A stretch of DNA of 64,000 bases from Christiangramia aestuarii (GCF_009735585.1 NZ_VJVW01000002.1:574209-638208); one strand, 5' to 3'. Shown: positions 32,987 through 42,355, counted from the stretch's first letter. Numbers and translations: made by a program. The notes: a model not told the origin generated them from the letters alone.

Positions 32987-34319
32987 AAGTTAATCTTTCA
33001 GCATTTTTAGCGAAAGGGGTATGTTTAAAGTTCTTATAAACAAGATTCCCGTTCACGAAAGTATGGGTGATCCTTGATTTAAAGGTTGTGCCTTCAAAAG
33101 GAGACCACTGGCATTTTGAGAATATATTATCGGGTTGTACCGCCCATGGAGAATTTAGGTCTACCAGTACCAAATCTGCCTTATAGCCTTCACGAATAAA
33201 ACCTCTTTTCTCTATCTGGAAAAGGATGGCCGGGTTATGGCAAGCCTTTTCAACGATCTTCTCCAGGCTAATCTTACCCTGGTGATGCATTTGCAATAGA
33301 GCCGGTAAGGCATGCTGCACCAATGGCCCTCCACTTGGAGCCTTAGTATATACGTTCTTCTTTTCTTCCTTGGTATGCGGTGCATGGTCTGTTGCCAGAA
33401 CATCCAGCCTATCATCTTTAAGCGCTTCCAGTAAGGCTTCCTGATCCTTTTTAGTTTTCACCGCAGGATTCCATTTAATATAGGTTCCTTTCTTCGCGTA
33501 ATCTGAATCGTTGAACCAAAGATGGTGAATACATACTTCAGAAGTGATCTTCTTATCCTTTAAAGGTTTTTTATTGCTGAAAAGGCTCAGTTCCTTAGCG
33601 GTAGAAACATGGAATACATGCAGCCTGGCCCCGGTTTTCTTGGCCAGCGCAACCGCCCTGGAAGAAGACTTATAACAGGCCTCTTCACTTCTTATTTTCG
33701 GGTGCAGTTCAATTGGGATATCATCTCCGTATCTTTCTACACACTCGGCAAGATTCTTTTTAATGGTATCTTCATCTTCACAATGCGCAGCGATAAGCAC
33801 GGGAGATTTTTTAAAGATCTGCTCCAGTACCTTTTCATCGTCTACCAGCATATTCCCGGTAGAAGAACCAAGGAACAGCTTTAAAGCGGCAACATTCTTG
33901 GGATCAATTTTCTCGATCTCGGCAAGGTTGTCGTTAGTTCCGCCGAACATGAATGAATAGTTAGCGTAAGAAGTTTCAGAGGCTATCTGGAACTTTTTCT
34001 CCAGCTCTTCCATATTAGTGGTCTGCGGAAGGGTATTAGGCATCTCTATAAAAGAAGTGATCCCTCCGGCCACTGCTGCCCTGGAACCTGTTTCGATAGA
34101 TTCCTTATGAGTTAGCCCCGGCTCCCTGAAATGAACCTGGTCATCGATAAGTCCCGGAAGCAAGTAAGTCCCTTCTGCATCGAAGATATTTACATCGGGA
34201 GATTTGGCACTTATACTTTCGGAAATTTCGACAATGATGCCATCTTCGATAAATACATCACCATCAATAATTTCACCTTCATTTACAATTCTAGCGTTCT
34301 TGATTAAAACCTTTTTCAT
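32976..34319 (-). CDS. pyrC: dihydroorotase, QxH variant
   Basis: A 447-residue amidohydrolase of pyrimidine synthesis (ring closure of carbamoyl-aspartate). The family start GLIDDQVHFREPGLTHKESI, AALKLFLGSSTGNM, AAHCEDE, HVFHVSTAKE and LATDHAPHTKEEK are all in place, so the other metal-binding His and Asp residues and the likely carbamylated Lys are kept. In the first metal motif HxH the first His is Gln61 (Q61-V-H63), which I recall as usual for Bacteroidota dihydroorotases. The start overlaps the glycosyltransferase gene by one base. Confidence 0.88.
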   Translation of the reverse strand: MKKVLIKNARIVNEGEIIDGDVFIEDGIIVEISESISAKSPDVNIFDAEGTYLLPGLIDDQVHFREPGLTHKESIETGSRAAVAGGITSFIEMPNTLPQTTNMEELEKKFQIASETSYANYSFMFGGTNDNLAEIEKIDPKNVAALKLFLGSSTGNMLVDDEKVLEQIFKKSPVLIAAHCEDEDTIKKNLAECVERYGDDIPIELHPKIRSEEACYKSSSRAVALAKKTGARLHVFHVSTAKELSLFSNKKPLKDKKITSEVCIHHLWFNDSDYAKKGTYIKWNPAVKTKKDQEALLEALKDDRLDVLATDHAPHTKEEKKNVYTKAPSGGPLVQHALPALLQMHHQGKISLEKIVEKACHNPAILFQIEKRGFIREGYKADLVLVDLNSPWAVQPDNIFSKCQWSPFEGTTFKSRITHTFVNGNLVYKNFKHTPFAKNAERLTFDR

Positions 34320-35050
34320 CAGACCTTTTTTCTGTTAAACAGACTTTTAAGCTTCATTTTTATTACCCCAAACACGGCTTCAGAAATTATGGAGCCGCTC
34401 ATTTTAGAAGTCCCACGGGTTCTATCGGTAAATATTACCGGAACTTCTACTATTTTAAAATTGCGTAAATACGCTTTAAATTTCATTTCTATCTGGAAAG
34501 CATATCCTATAAACTGTATCCTGTCCAGGTCTATTGCCTCCAGCACCTTTCTTTTATAACATACAAATCCTGCCGTGGTATCCTGTATATCCATCCCGGT
34601 GATGAATCTCACATACCTGGACGCCAGCCAGGACATCAAGACCCGGTTCATGGGCCAGTTAATCACATTTACCCCGGTAATATACCTGGAACCAATGGCT
34701 ACATCTGCATCGTCCCTTTTGCAGGTGTTATATAACCTGATGAGATCATTGGGATTATGAGAGAAATCTGCATCCATTTCAAAAATGTAGTCATATTTTC
34801 TCTCCAGGGCCCATTTAAAACCGTGAATATAGGCGGTTCCAAGACCTTGTTTCCCTACTCTTTCTTCAAGGAACAATCGCTCCGGGAACTCTGCCTGCAG
34901 GGTTCTTACCCTGGCCGCAGTTCCATCGGGAGAATTATCATCCACAACCAGAATCTGAAATTTACGTCTTTGCGAGAACACGTTCCTAATTATGCGTTCT
35001 ATGTTCTCAATTTCATTAAAGGTGGGTATAATAATTATCCCATTTACCAT
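34319..35050 (-). CDS. GT2 glycosyltransferase, polyprenol-phosphate mannose synthase-like
   Basis: A glycosyltransferase of about 243 residues, family 2, dolichyl/polyprenyl-phosphate mannose synthase type. It starts MVNGIIIIPTFNEIENIERII, with VVDDNSPDGTAARV, the DXD-type motif FEMDADFSHNP, and the specific ETDG-like ADVAIGSRYI and DTTAGFVCYKRKVL. There are no C-terminal membrane helices, as in soluble DPM1-type enzymes. I start at ATG 35050, since an upstream TTG (35056) is unneeded and TACATTTG (complement of 35067-35074) gives a start of transcription just upstream. Probably provides lipid-linked sugar for surface glycans. Confidence 0.9.
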   Translation of the reverse strand: MVNGIIIIPTFNEIENIERIIRNVFSQRRKFQILVVDDNSPDGTAARVRTLQAEFPERLFLEERVGKQGLGTAYIHGFKWALERKYDYIFEMDADFSHNPNDLIRLYNTCKRDDADVAIGSRYITGVNVINWPMNRVLMSWLASRYVRFITGMDIQDTTAGFVCYKRKVLEAIDLDRIQFIGYAFQIEMKFKAYLRNFKIVEVPVIFTDRTRGTSKMSGSIISEAVFGVIKMKLKSLFNRKKV

Positions 35051-35066
35051 TCCCAAATATTTTGCA

Positions 35067-35074
35067 CAAATGTA
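35067..35074 (-). promoter_or_regulatory. -7 element of the glycosyltransferase promoter
   Basis: TACATTTG on the minus strand matches the TAnnTTTG consensus, placing transcription start near 35060, ten bases before the chosen ATG. The -33 element is not clear. Confidence 0.45.
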
Positions 35075-35130
35075 GGTAAATTAAAACTTCAAATCTTTAT
35101 GATCTGGCCCCGGAATAAAGGTCAAAATTT

Positions 35131-35138
35131 TACATTTG
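35131..35138 (+). promoter_or_regulatory. -7 element of the DUF4271/hemD promoter
   Basis: TACATTTG at 35131-35138 precedes the ATG at 35153 by 14 nt, implying a very short 5' leader. It is the divergent mate of the glycosyltransferase promoter. Confidence 0.5.
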
Positions 35139-35152
35139 TAAAAAATTACTTC

Positions 35153-35806
35153 ATGCAGGCAACCGAGAGAGTTTTTGAACATCAGGACTGGATTACCCTA
35201 TTATTCCTGGCTTGCCTGGTTCTCCTTGTACTTGCAAAAATGCTTTTCCCGCAACGTTTTGAAGAGTTCACCTCACTTTTAAACTCGGGTAAATTTATAG
35301 CCTTTAAGGGAAAGGAGAATAAAGCTTTTCATGCTTTTAACATTTTATTATTAAGCCTTCAGGCCATTGCGGTCTCATTGTTCCTATATATAGTTTTTCG
35401 CTACTTCAAGGATTTTGAAATCTCGCCTACCATTTTATTTATCAGGATCTTTACCGCTTACACCTGCTTAGTTTTGATCAAGGCGGGAATAGAAAAGATA
35501 ATCGGAAATATTTTCGAGATGGACGAAAAAATCGATTATTACCTCTTCCAGAAATTTAGTTATCGAAATTTTATCTCAATTTTCCTGTTATTTGCATCTT
35601 TATTTTTAATTTACGCCTTCCACCCTACAACTATAATCTTGGGTATAATAGGCGGTTCTGCAATATTTGCAAATGCCTTTGCCCTGGTAATCATTTATAG
35701 AAAAAATCAAAGTGTAATTAGCGCGAATTGGTTCTATTTTATTTTGTACCTTTGCGCACTTGAAATAGCCCCTTATATAATTTTGTATAAGCTAATTACA
35801 ATCTAA
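35153..35806 (+). CDS. DUF4271 membrane protein
   Basis: A 217-residue multi-pass membrane protein with about six helices, recognised as DUF4271 from its arrangement MQATERVFEHQDWITLLFLACLVLLVLAKMLFPQRFEEF, FKGKENKAFHAFNILL, and the following helices. Function is unknown. A longer open frame continues upstream on the plus strand to 34757, but that part runs through the opposite-strand glycosyltransferase gene and the promoter, so the ATG at 35153 is the likely start. It is followed after 24 bp by hemD, a neighbour order seen in other Flavobacteria. Confidence 0.85.
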   Translation: MQATERVFEHQDWITLLFLACLVLLVLAKMLFPQRFEEFTSLLNSGKFIAFKGKENKAFHAFNILLLSLQAIAVSLFLYIVFRYFKDFEISPTILFIRIFTAYTCLVLIKAGIEKIIGNIFEMDEKIDYYLFQKFSYRNFISIFLLFASLFLIYAFHPTTIILGIIGGSAIFANAFALVIIYRKNQSVISANWFYFILYLCALEIAPYIILYKLITI

Positions 35807-35830
35807 AGAGGACCTAATAAAGTTTAATCT

Positions 35831-36577
35831 ATGAAAGTGAAAACAATTTTGGTTTCTCAGCCTGAACCTAAGGTGGAAAACTCACCTTATTTCGAGCTTG
35901 AGGAAAAGCAAAAAGTTAAAATTGATTTCATCCCTTTTATTCACGTAGAAGGAGTACCTTCTAAGGAAGTAAGACAACAAAAAGTTGATCTAACCAAGTT
36001 CACCGCTATTATTCTTACCAGCCGTAACGCCGTGGACCACTTCTTTAGGATCGCAGAGGAAATGAGATATAAGGTACCAGACACCCTTAAGTATTTTTGT
36101 TTAAGTGAGGCAGTGGCCTACTACCTGCAAAAATATGTGGTTTACCGTAAGCGTAAGATCTATGTTGGTAAAAGGACCTTTGCTGAATTGGCACCACTTA
36201 TCAAAAAGTACAAGAACGAGAAATTCCTTCTTCCTTCTTCAGATATGCTTAAGCCAGATGTTCCAAAGACACTGAACAAATTAGGGGTAGACTGGCAAAA
36301 GGCTGTATTTTACAGGACCGTGGTTAGTGATCTTTCTCACCTGAAAGATGTGACCTATGATATCCTGGTATTCTTTAGCCCAAGCGGGATCAAGTCTCTT
36401 TTCGAGAACTTCCCAGATTTCAAACAAAACGACACCAGAATTGCTGTTTTTGGTAACACTACCATCAAAGCCGCAAAAGAACATGGCCTAACCGTGAACA
36501 TCAAGGCGCCAACGCCGGAAACTCCAAGTATGACCATGGCGATAAACAAATATATAAGTGAAGTGAACAAGAAATAG
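35831..36577 (+). CDS. hemD: uroporphyrinogen-III synthase
   Basis: A 248-residue enzyme of tetrapyrrole synthesis that closes hydroxymethylbilane with inversion of ring D. HemD sequences vary, but the two-domain pattern is visible: IILTSRNAVDHFFRIAEEM, LLPSSDMLKPDVPKTL, WQKAVFYRTVVSDLSHL, and the second-domain VFFSPSGIKSLFENF ... IAVFGNTTIKAAKEHGLTV. The DUF4271 gene precedes it by 24 bp and it shares the promoter. A strong terminator follows. Confidence 0.85.
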   Translation: MKVKTILVSQPEPKVENSPYFELEEKQKVKIDFIPFIHVEGVPSKEVRQQKVDLTKFTAIILTSRNAVDHFFRIAEEMRYKVPDTLKYFCLSEAVAYYLQKYVVYRKRKIYVGKRTFAELAPLIKKYKNEKFLLPSSDMLKPDVPKTLNKLGVDWQKAVFYRTVVSDLSHLKDVTYDILVFFSPSGIKSLFENFPDFKQNDTRIAVFGNTTIKAAKEHGLTVNIKAPTPETPSMTMAINKYISEVNKK

Positions 36578-36602
36578 TTCTTTCACTTTCATCTGAAATA
36601 AA

Positions 36603-36628
36603 AAAATCCGGTCTTATGACCGGATTTT
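36603..36628. terminator. bidirectional intrinsic terminator between hemD and pckA
   Basis: AAAATCCGGTC (36603-36613) pairs perfectly with GACCGGATTTT (36618-36628) around TTAT. It serves both convergent genes. Confidence 0.85.
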
Positions 36629-36651
36629 CCTTTTTAACTAACAATTTAAAA

Positions 36652-38250
36652 CTACTCTATTGGAGCTCCATTCATGATCTCCTCATTTGCGTACTCTTCA
36701 AATTTACTGAAGTTCTTTCTGAAAAAATTTGATAGCTCTTTGGCCTTTCGGTCGTAAGCTTCTTTATCTGTCCAGGTGTTTTTAGGATTAAGCACTTCTG
36801 CCGGTACACCTTCACAGGTTTTTGGCATTCTCAATCCGAATATTTCGTGCTTTTCGTACTCAACATCTTCTAGTTTTCCCTGTAAGGCAGCACTGATCAT
36901 GGCCCGGGTATATTTAAGCTTCATCCTGCTTCCAACCCCGTAAGGACCACCCGTCCACCCGGTATTTACCAGCCAGACGTTTACATTGGCTGCCTTCATT
37001 TTCTCACTAAGCATTTCGGCATATTCCGTAGGATGTAAAGGCATGAATGGCGCACCAAAACAAGCTGAAAAACTTGGCACCGGTTCATCCACTCCGGCTT
37101 CGGTTCCCGCTACTTTCGCGGTATATCCGCTAATAAAATGGTAGGCCGCTTGTCCAGGAGTCAGCTTACTGATTGGAGGCAATACTCCAAAGGCATCTGC
37201 GGTAAGGAAAAATATGTTCTTCGGATTCTTCCCGGTGGAAGGCTCCTGTATATTCTTAATATGGTAAATAGGATAACTCACCCTTGTGTTCTGGGTAATG
37301 CTGGTATTGGAAAAATCCACATTTCCTTCTTCGTCCAGCACCACATTTTCCAGAATCGCTCCCGGTTTTATGGCCCTGTAGATATCTGGTTCGTTCTCTT
37401 CAGAAAGATTGATCACTTTGGCGTAACATCCACCTTCAAAATTGAAGATGGTATTTTCAGCCGTCCATCCATGTTCATCGTCTCCAATAAGTTTTCTATC
37501 TGGATCTGCAGAAAGCGTTGTTTTCCCAGTTCCTGAAAGACCAAAGAAAATGGCCGTGTCACCGTCTTCCCCAACATTGGCTGAACAATGCATAGGCAAA
37601 GTGTTCTTATAGACCGGAAGAATGAAGTTCAAAGCAGAGAATATTCCTTTTTTGATCTCGCCGGTATAACCGGTACCTCCAATTAAGGCAATCTTTTTGC
37701 TGAAGTTAAGAATGGCGAAATTCTCCTGCCTGGTACCGTCTACTTCAGGATCGGCTTTAAAACCAGGAGCGTTTACGATAAGCCAGTCTTCTTTAAAATC
37801 ATTCAGTTCACTGTCATCTGCACGCAGGAACATATTGAAAGCAAAAAGATTGGACCATGGATATTCATTGACCACCCTTATGTTCAATCTATAATTATCA
37901 TCTGCGCAGGCATAGGCATCCCTGGCATAGATCTCTTTACCTCCAAGGTAGTCTGTCACCTTCTTATAAAGCTTATCGAACTTTTCAGGATCAAATGGAA
38001 TATTGATGTCACCCCACCATACTTTATCCTTAGTGATCTCATCTTTTACAATAAATCTGTCTTTTGGAGATCTACCTGTAAACTCACCGGTATTGATTGC
38101 CAGCGCACCAAAAGAGCTTTCAACACCCTGACCAAGTCTTAGGGTTTCTTCCTGAAGTTCCTGTGGAGATAGCTGATAATGTACTGTGGCGTTTTTGATC
38201 CCGTAATCCTCTAACGAAATCGTTTTCGTAATTTGAGTGTTATCGACCAT
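36652..38250 (-). CDS. pckA: phosphoenolpyruvate carboxykinase (ATP)
   Basis: A 532-residue ATP-type PEP carboxykinase making PEP from oxaloacetate, the entry step of gluconeogenesis. The phosphate-binding loop is GLSGTGKTTLS, preceded by CSANVGEDGDTAIFFG and followed by DPDRKLIGDDEHGW; the substrate-binding start is GEFTGRSPKDRFIVKD. It suits a cell living on peptides, acids and polysaccharide products. A -7 element TACTTTTG lies on the minus strand (38285-38292), 35 nt upstream of the ATG. Confidence 0.97.
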   Translation of the reverse strand: MVDNTQITKTISLEDYGIKNATVHYQLSPQELQEETLRLGQGVESSFGALAINTGEFTGRSPKDRFIVKDEITKDKVWWGDINIPFDPEKFDKLYKKVTDYLGGKEIYARDAYACADDNYRLNIRVVNEYPWSNLFAFNMFLRADDSELNDFKEDWLIVNAPGFKADPEVDGTRQENFAILNFSKKIALIGGTGYTGEIKKGIFSALNFILPVYKNTLPMHCSANVGEDGDTAIFFGLSGTGKTTLSADPDRKLIGDDEHGWTAENTIFNFEGGCYAKVINLSEENEPDIYRAIKPGAILENVVLDEEGNVDFSNTSITQNTRVSYPIYHIKNIQEPSTGKNPKNIFFLTADAFGVLPPISKLTPGQAAYHFISGYTAKVAGTEAGVDEPVPSFSACFGAPFMPLHPTEYAEMLSEKMKAANVNVWLVNTGWTGGPYGVGSRMKLKYTRAMISAALQGKLEDVEYEKHEIFGLRMPKTCEGVPAEVLNPKNTWTDKEAYDRKAKELSNFFRKNFSKFEEYANEEIMNGAPIE

Positions 38251-38284
38251 AAAAATTTTTAATTCAGTAGTTTGTTTAGGCTTA

Positions 38285-38292
38285 CAAAAGTA
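38285..38292 (-). promoter_or_regulatory. -7 element of the pckA promoter
   Basis: TACTTTTG on the minus strand fits TAnnTTTG; the -33 region is not clear. Confidence 0.45.
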
Positions 38293-38329
38293 AAAATCTT
38301 ATGTAGATATACTGGTAATCAGGTTCAAT

Positions 38330-38719
38330 TTATTTCTTTTTTAACTTTATAAAATCCAGCAGTAAAAGTAGCCAGCCCAGTATTAGCAGGCTTCCACCCA
38401 ATGGGGTCACCAAGGCAAAACTTTTAAAATCTATCCCGGTAAGTTCCCCGGTGCTCAGTAAATATATGGATCCCGAAAAAAAGATAACCCCTGAACAAAG
38501 CAGGTAAAAGATCCAGTTGATCCTTTTTAGGGCCGAACTATTAACACCTCCAATAATTAGGAGTAAAAAGGCATGATACATTTGAAACCTTACCCCGGTC
38601 TCGAAAGAGTTCAAAGATTCTGCTGAAATACTTGACTTTAATCCGTGGGCAGCAAAAGCCCCTAAGATCACCGCAGCAAGACCGAAAATTGCCCCGGTTA
38701 TTAAAAATCTACTGTTCAT
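38330..38719 (-). CDS. DUF423 membrane protein
   Basis: A 129-residue small membrane protein with four hydrophobic segments. Recognised as DUF423 by FLITGAIFGLAAVILGAFAAHGLKSSISAESLNSFETGVRFQMYHAFLLLI and the later GSIYLLS and TPLGGSLLILGWLLL. Function unknown. Probably transcribed from its own promoter upstream of 38719, back to back with the saccharopine dehydrogenase gene. Confidence 0.88.
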   Translation of the reverse strand: MNSRFLITGAIFGLAAVILGAFAAHGLKSSISAESLNSFETGVRFQMYHAFLLLIIGGVNSSALKRINWIFYLLCSGVIFFSGSIYLLSTGELTGIDFKSFALVTPLGGSLLILGWLLLLLDFIKLKKK

Positions 38720-38787
38720 TATTTCAATTTTATTTCATTCAAAGTTTTAATACATTCGTCACAACCTACACAAAACTAACTTAATTT

Positions 38788-40161
38788 ATGCGAGAAATTT
38801 TAATTGTGGGAGCAGGAAAATCTACCTCTGTTCTCATTAATTACCTGCTGGAGCAGGCCGAAAAGGAAAAGCTTTTTTTACGAATAGGAGACCTTGATAT
38901 AGAGAACGCGAAGAAGGCCTGCAACGACAGCCCGAATTGCGAAGCATTCAAACTGGATGTTTTTGACCCGGAGAGCCGTGGACCGGCCATCAAAAAGGCA
39001 GACATCGTGATCTCCATGCTTCCGGCAAGATTCCATATAGAAGTTGCCCGTGACTGCCTGAAATTCGGAAAGAACATGGTAACCGCCTCTTATATAAGTG
39101 ACGAGATGAAAGCCCTGGACGAGCAGGTTAAAGAGAAAGGTCTTGTCTTCATGAACGAAATTGGGGTGGATCCGGGCATAGACCATATGAGCGCCATGCA
39201 GGTAATAGACCGGATTCGAGAAAAGGGCGGGAAAATGCTGCTTTTTGAATCCTTTACCGGCGGGCTGGTTGCCCCCGAAAGCGACAACAATCTGTGGAAC
39301 TATAAATTCACCTGGAACCCCAGAAATGTTGTGGTTGCAGGCCAGGGCGGGGTTGCAGAATTCATCCAGGAAGGTAAATATAAATACATTCCCTACCACC
39401 GACTCTTCAGAAGGACCGAATTCCTTGAAATTGAAGGCCATGGAAAATTCGAGGGATATGCCAATCGAAACTCCTTAAAGTACCAGAGTATCTATGGACT
39501 CGAAAATGCGCTTACCTTATACAGAGGAACCATAAGAAAAGTAGGTTTCAGCCGTGCCTGGAATATGTTCGTGCAACTGGGAATGACCGATGACAGCTTC
39601 GAAATGAAAGATTCAGAGCAAATGAGCTACCGCGACTTCATCAACTCGTTTCTGCCTTATTCGCCGAGCGATTCCGTAGAATTGAAGGTTCGCCATAATT
39701 TAAAGATAGACCAGGACGATATCATGTGGGATAAGCTCATAGAACTGGACCTTTTTAATCCTAATAAAAAAATTGGCATCAAGAATGCTACCCCTGCTCA
39801 GGCCCTTCAAAAGATCCTGATGGATAAATGGACACTTTCCCAGGATGATAAGGATATGATCGTGATGTACCACAAATTTGGATACGAACTTAACGGTGAG
39901 AAAAAACAAATAGATTCTACCATGGTTCATATTGGGGAGGACCAGTCTAAAACTGCCATGGCCAAGACCGTGGGATTACCTGTCGCGATGGCTACCATTA
40001 TGATCCTGAACGGTGAGATAAAGACCCCGGGAGTTCAATTACCAATTAGCAAGGAAGTTTACGGCCCGCTACTGAAGAAACTGGAAGAGCAGGATATTAT
40101 TTTTAAAGAGAAAGAGACAGAATATTTGGGATATAATCCTTTTGGAGAGGTTGGTAATTAA
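38788..40161 (+). CDS. saccharopine dehydrogenase-family protein (lysine degradation)
   Basis: A 457-residue NAD(P)-dependent oxidoreductase, saccharopine dehydrogenase type. N-terminal Rossmann ILIVGAGKSTSVLINYLLE, then DIVISMLPARFHIEVARDCLKFGKNMVTASYISDEM and NEIGVDPGIDHMSAMQVIDRI, the family's glycine-rich catalytic region. The C-terminal domain SYRDFINSFLPYSP ... MVHIGEDQSKTAMAKTVGLPVA is also usual. It would split or form saccharopine (lysine with 2-oxoglutarate). A Lrp/AsnC regulator follows by 49 bp and may control it; the gcdH-like gene would act further down the same pathway. Confidence 0.9.
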   Translation: MREILIVGAGKSTSVLINYLLEQAEKEKLFLRIGDLDIENAKKACNDSPNCEAFKLDVFDPESRGPAIKKADIVISMLPARFHIEVARDCLKFGKNMVTASYISDEMKALDEQVKEKGLVFMNEIGVDPGIDHMSAMQVIDRIREKGGKMLLFESFTGGLVAPESDNNLWNYKFTWNPRNVVVAGQGGVAEFIQEGKYKYIPYHRLFRRTEFLEIEGHGKFEGYANRNSLKYQSIYGLENALTLYRGTIRKVGFSRAWNMFVQLGMTDDSFEMKDSEQMSYRDFINSFLPYSPSDSVELKVRHNLKIDQDDIMWDKLIELDLFNPNKKIGIKNATPAQALQKILMDKWTLSQDDKDMIVMYHKFGYELNGEKKQIDSTMVHIGEDQSKTAMAKTVGLPVAMATIMILNGEIKTPGVQLPISKEVYGPLLKKLEEQDIIFKEKETEYLGYNPFGEVGN

Positions 40162-40210
40162 TTTAGACAAGCATTTTTGTATTTTAGCTTAACAATCAAA
40201 AAAAATCTCG

Positions 40211-40681
40211 ATGAAAATAGTCAATGACAATGTTAAGCTTGACGGAATTGATAAGACCATTCTTAATCATTTGATGAAGGACGCGAAAAAACCGATCCTG
40301 GAGATCGCCAAAAATATAGGCATCACCGGGGCGGCTGTTCATCAAAGACTTAGAAAACTGGAAAAATCTGGCTTGATCGAAGGCTCGCGAATGATGCTTG
40401 ACGCCCGGCTACTGGGTTATAAGACCATGGCCTTTGTAGGGATCTACCTGGATAAGGCGGTAAGCAACCCTCAGGCAGTGAAGCAGCTTAGCGAAATTCC
40501 TGAAGTTATAGAATGTCATTACACCACCGGGAACTGGTCTATTTTCCTGAAGATCCTCTGCCGGGATAACGAACACCTAATGCATGTTCTTAATAAGAAC
40601 ATACAGGCAATAGATGGTGTTTCCAGGACAGAGACCTTCATCTCCCTTAACCAGCAGATCGACCGGCAAATAAAGATATAG
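40211..40681 (+). CDS. Lrp/AsnC-family transcriptional regulator
   Basis: A 156-residue regulator: N-terminal winged helix LDGIDKTILNHLMKDAKKPILEIAKNIGITGAAVHQRLRKLEKSGLIEGSRMMLD, and a C-terminal RAM-type ligand domain (VIECHYTTGNWSIFLKILCRDNEHLMHVL). Family members sense amino acids as octamers and control nearby metabolic genes. Here the upstream partner in the same direction is the saccharopine dehydrogenase gene, so lysine response is the simplest inference. It ends at a strong terminator. Confidence 0.92.
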   Translation: MKIVNDNVKLDGIDKTILNHLMKDAKKPILEIAKNIGITGAAVHQRLRKLEKSGLIEGSRMMLDARLLGYKTMAFVGIYLDKAVSNPQAVKQLSEIPEVIECHYTTGNWSIFLKILCRDNEHLMHVLNKNIQAIDGVSRTETFISLNQQIDRQIKI

Positions 40682-40686
40682 ACAAT

Positions 40687-40717
40687 AAAAAAGGCTGCTT
40701 TTTGAGCAGCCTTTTTT
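40687..40717. terminator. bidirectional intrinsic terminator
   Basis: AAAAAAGGCTGCT (40687-40699) pairs perfectly with AGCAGCCTTTTTT (40705-40717), loop of 5 nt. Shared by the Lrp gene and the convergent zinc peptidase gene. Confidence 0.88.
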
Positions 40718-40734
40718 ATTTTATGAAATTCAGA

Positions 40735-41427
40735 TTAGTCTCTTCCCATAAAGATACCGATGAAATATAGCAGGGTTGCTAATGAACCTACTGCGGCTAC
40801 CACGTAAGTACGTGCAGCCCATTTCAAAGAGTCTTCAGCCGCATCATGCTCGGCACTGGTTAACATATTCTCATTCTCCAGCCATACCAAAGCTCTTTTA
40901 CTAGCATCGTATTCTACCGGCAGGGTAATAAAACTGAATAAGGTTCCCATCGCATACATAATGATTCCTATCAGGAGCACGGTTTGTCCTACTCCTACCC
41001 CAACCATGGTCATTAATATAAGACCACCAAAGATGGCCCACTGCGATAATTTTGAGGCAACACTAACCACAGGTACCAGTTTGCTTCTCATTTGCAGCCA
41101 GCTGTAAGCCCTGGCGTGCTGCACGGCGTGACCACATTCGTGGGCAGCCACAGCTGCAGCGGCCGCATTTCTTTGAGAATACACCCCTTCACTAAGGTTC
41201 ACTGTCTTTTTTGAAGGATTGTAATGATCTGAAAGCATTCCCGGGGTAGAGATCACCTTTACATCTGTGATCCCGTTATCCCTGAGCATCTTCTCTGCGA
41301 TCTCCTTCCCGCTCATTCCATTCTGCAAATGAACTTTCGAATATTTCTTGAATTTACTTTTAAGCCTGTTACTTACATACATGCTTACCAAAAAGATAAG
41401 ACCGGCAATTATATAATATCCCATCAT
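40735..41427 (-). CDS. membrane-bound zinc metallopeptidase (YugP-like)
   Basis: A 230-residue membrane peptidase. Starts with a hydrophobic helix (YYIIAGLIFLVSMYV), then KYSKVHLQNGMSGKEIAEKMLRDNGI, and the zinc-binding motif AAHECGHAVQHA with His96, Glu97 and His100. Two to four more helices follow (KLSQWAIFGGLILMTMVGVGVGQTVLLIGIIMYAMGTLF, YVVAAVGSLATLLYFIGIF). This is the neutral zinc metallopeptidase family of YugP; its substrates are unknown. Confidence 0.9.
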   Translation of the reverse strand: MMGYYIIAGLIFLVSMYVSNRLKSKFKKYSKVHLQNGMSGKEIAEKMLRDNGITDVKVISTPGMLSDHYNPSKKTVNLSEGVYSQRNAAAAAVAAHECGHAVQHARAYSWLQMRSKLVPVVSVASKLSQWAIFGGLILMTMVGVGVGQTVLLIGIIMYAMGTLFSFITLPVEYDASKRALVWLENENMLTSAEHDAAEDSLKWAARTYVVAAVGSLATLLYFIGIFMGRD

Positions 41428-41570
41428 AGGTGAAAACGTTTTTACTGTTTATGAGATTCAAATATATCAAAAATCTGGCCACAGCTTTCTTATATTATGC
41501 GAGCTGACAGGCACGAGCCGTTAATTAATATTAAAAGCATCCTAATCCTTTTCAAAATAATGGCTTTATA

Positions 41571-41600
41571 TTTCACAAATTCAGATATTAGCTATATTTG
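41571..41600 (+). promoter_or_regulatory. probable promoter of pyrH-frr
   Basis: TATATTTG at 41593-41600 fits the -7 consensus; TTTC at 41571-41574 lies 18 nt upstream as a weak -33. The ATG of pyrH is 22 nt further on. Confidence 0.5.
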
Positions 41601-41622
41601 CAACGATTAACAAAAATCAGCT

Positions 41623-42330
41623 ATGCAATACAAAAGAATACTTTTAAAACTATCGGGAGAAGCTTTGATGGGAAACCGCCAATATGGCATTGACCCGGAG
41701 CGATTGGCAGAATATGCAGAAGAAATTCAATCGGTAGTAAATAAAGGTGTTGAACTGGCCATAGTTATTGGTGGAGGTAACATTTTTCGCGGGGTTGCCG
41801 GTGCAAGCCGCGGGATGGACAGAGTGCAGGGAGATCATATGGGAATGCTGGCAACGGTAATCAATGGACTTGCTTTACAAAGTGCTCTGGAAGACGCTAA
41901 TATCCAGACCAGACTTCAGTCAGCTATCAAGATCAACGAGGTAGCTGAGCCTTTTATCCGTAGAAAAGCGATAAGGCACCTTGAAAAAGGCAGGGTAGTA
42001 ATCTTTGGTGGTGGAACCGGGAACCCTTATTTCACTACAGATTCTGCTGCCGTACTTAGGGCCATTGAAATCAAGGCAGACGTCATTTTGAAGGGAACCC
42101 GTGTAGACGGGATCTATACTTCAGATCCTGAAAAGGATAAAGAGGCGACTAAATTCGATTTTATTACATTTGAAGATGTGATCAAGAAAGGCCTGAAAGT
42201 AATGGATACCACTGCTTTTACTTTGAGCCAGGAAAACGAATTACCAATTATTGTTTTCGATATGAACAAACCGGGCAATCTGCTGAAAGTAGCGACCGGA
42301 GAACGTGTTGGAACCAAAGTGAACTTATAA
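41623..42330 (+). CDS. pyrH: UMP kinase
   Basis: A 235-residue amino-acid-kinase-fold enzyme phosphorylating UMP to UDP. Typical start [76 protein letters not shown], and [23 protein letters not shown]. It is followed by frr at 25 bp, the order found across most bacteria. Confidence 0.97.
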   Translation: MQYKRILLKLSGEALMGNRQYGIDPERLAEYAEEIQSVVNKGVELAIVIGGGNIFRGVAGASRGMDRVQGDHMGMLATVINGLALQSALEDANIQTRLQSAIKINEVAEPFIRRKAIRHLEKGRVVIFGGGTGNPYFTTDSAAVLRAIEIKADVILKGTRVDGIYTSDPEKDKEATKFDFITFEDVIKKGLKVMDTTAFTLSQENELPIIVFDMNKPGNLLKVATGERVGTKVNL

Positions 42331-42355
42331 ATCTGAACCAGTAAATTATTTTAAA

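Noticed and set aside
34757..35152. N-terminal extension of the DUF4271 frame on the plus strand
   Set aside because: It runs through the opposite-strand glycosyltransferase gene and a promoter; the residues have no match with the membrane protein start.
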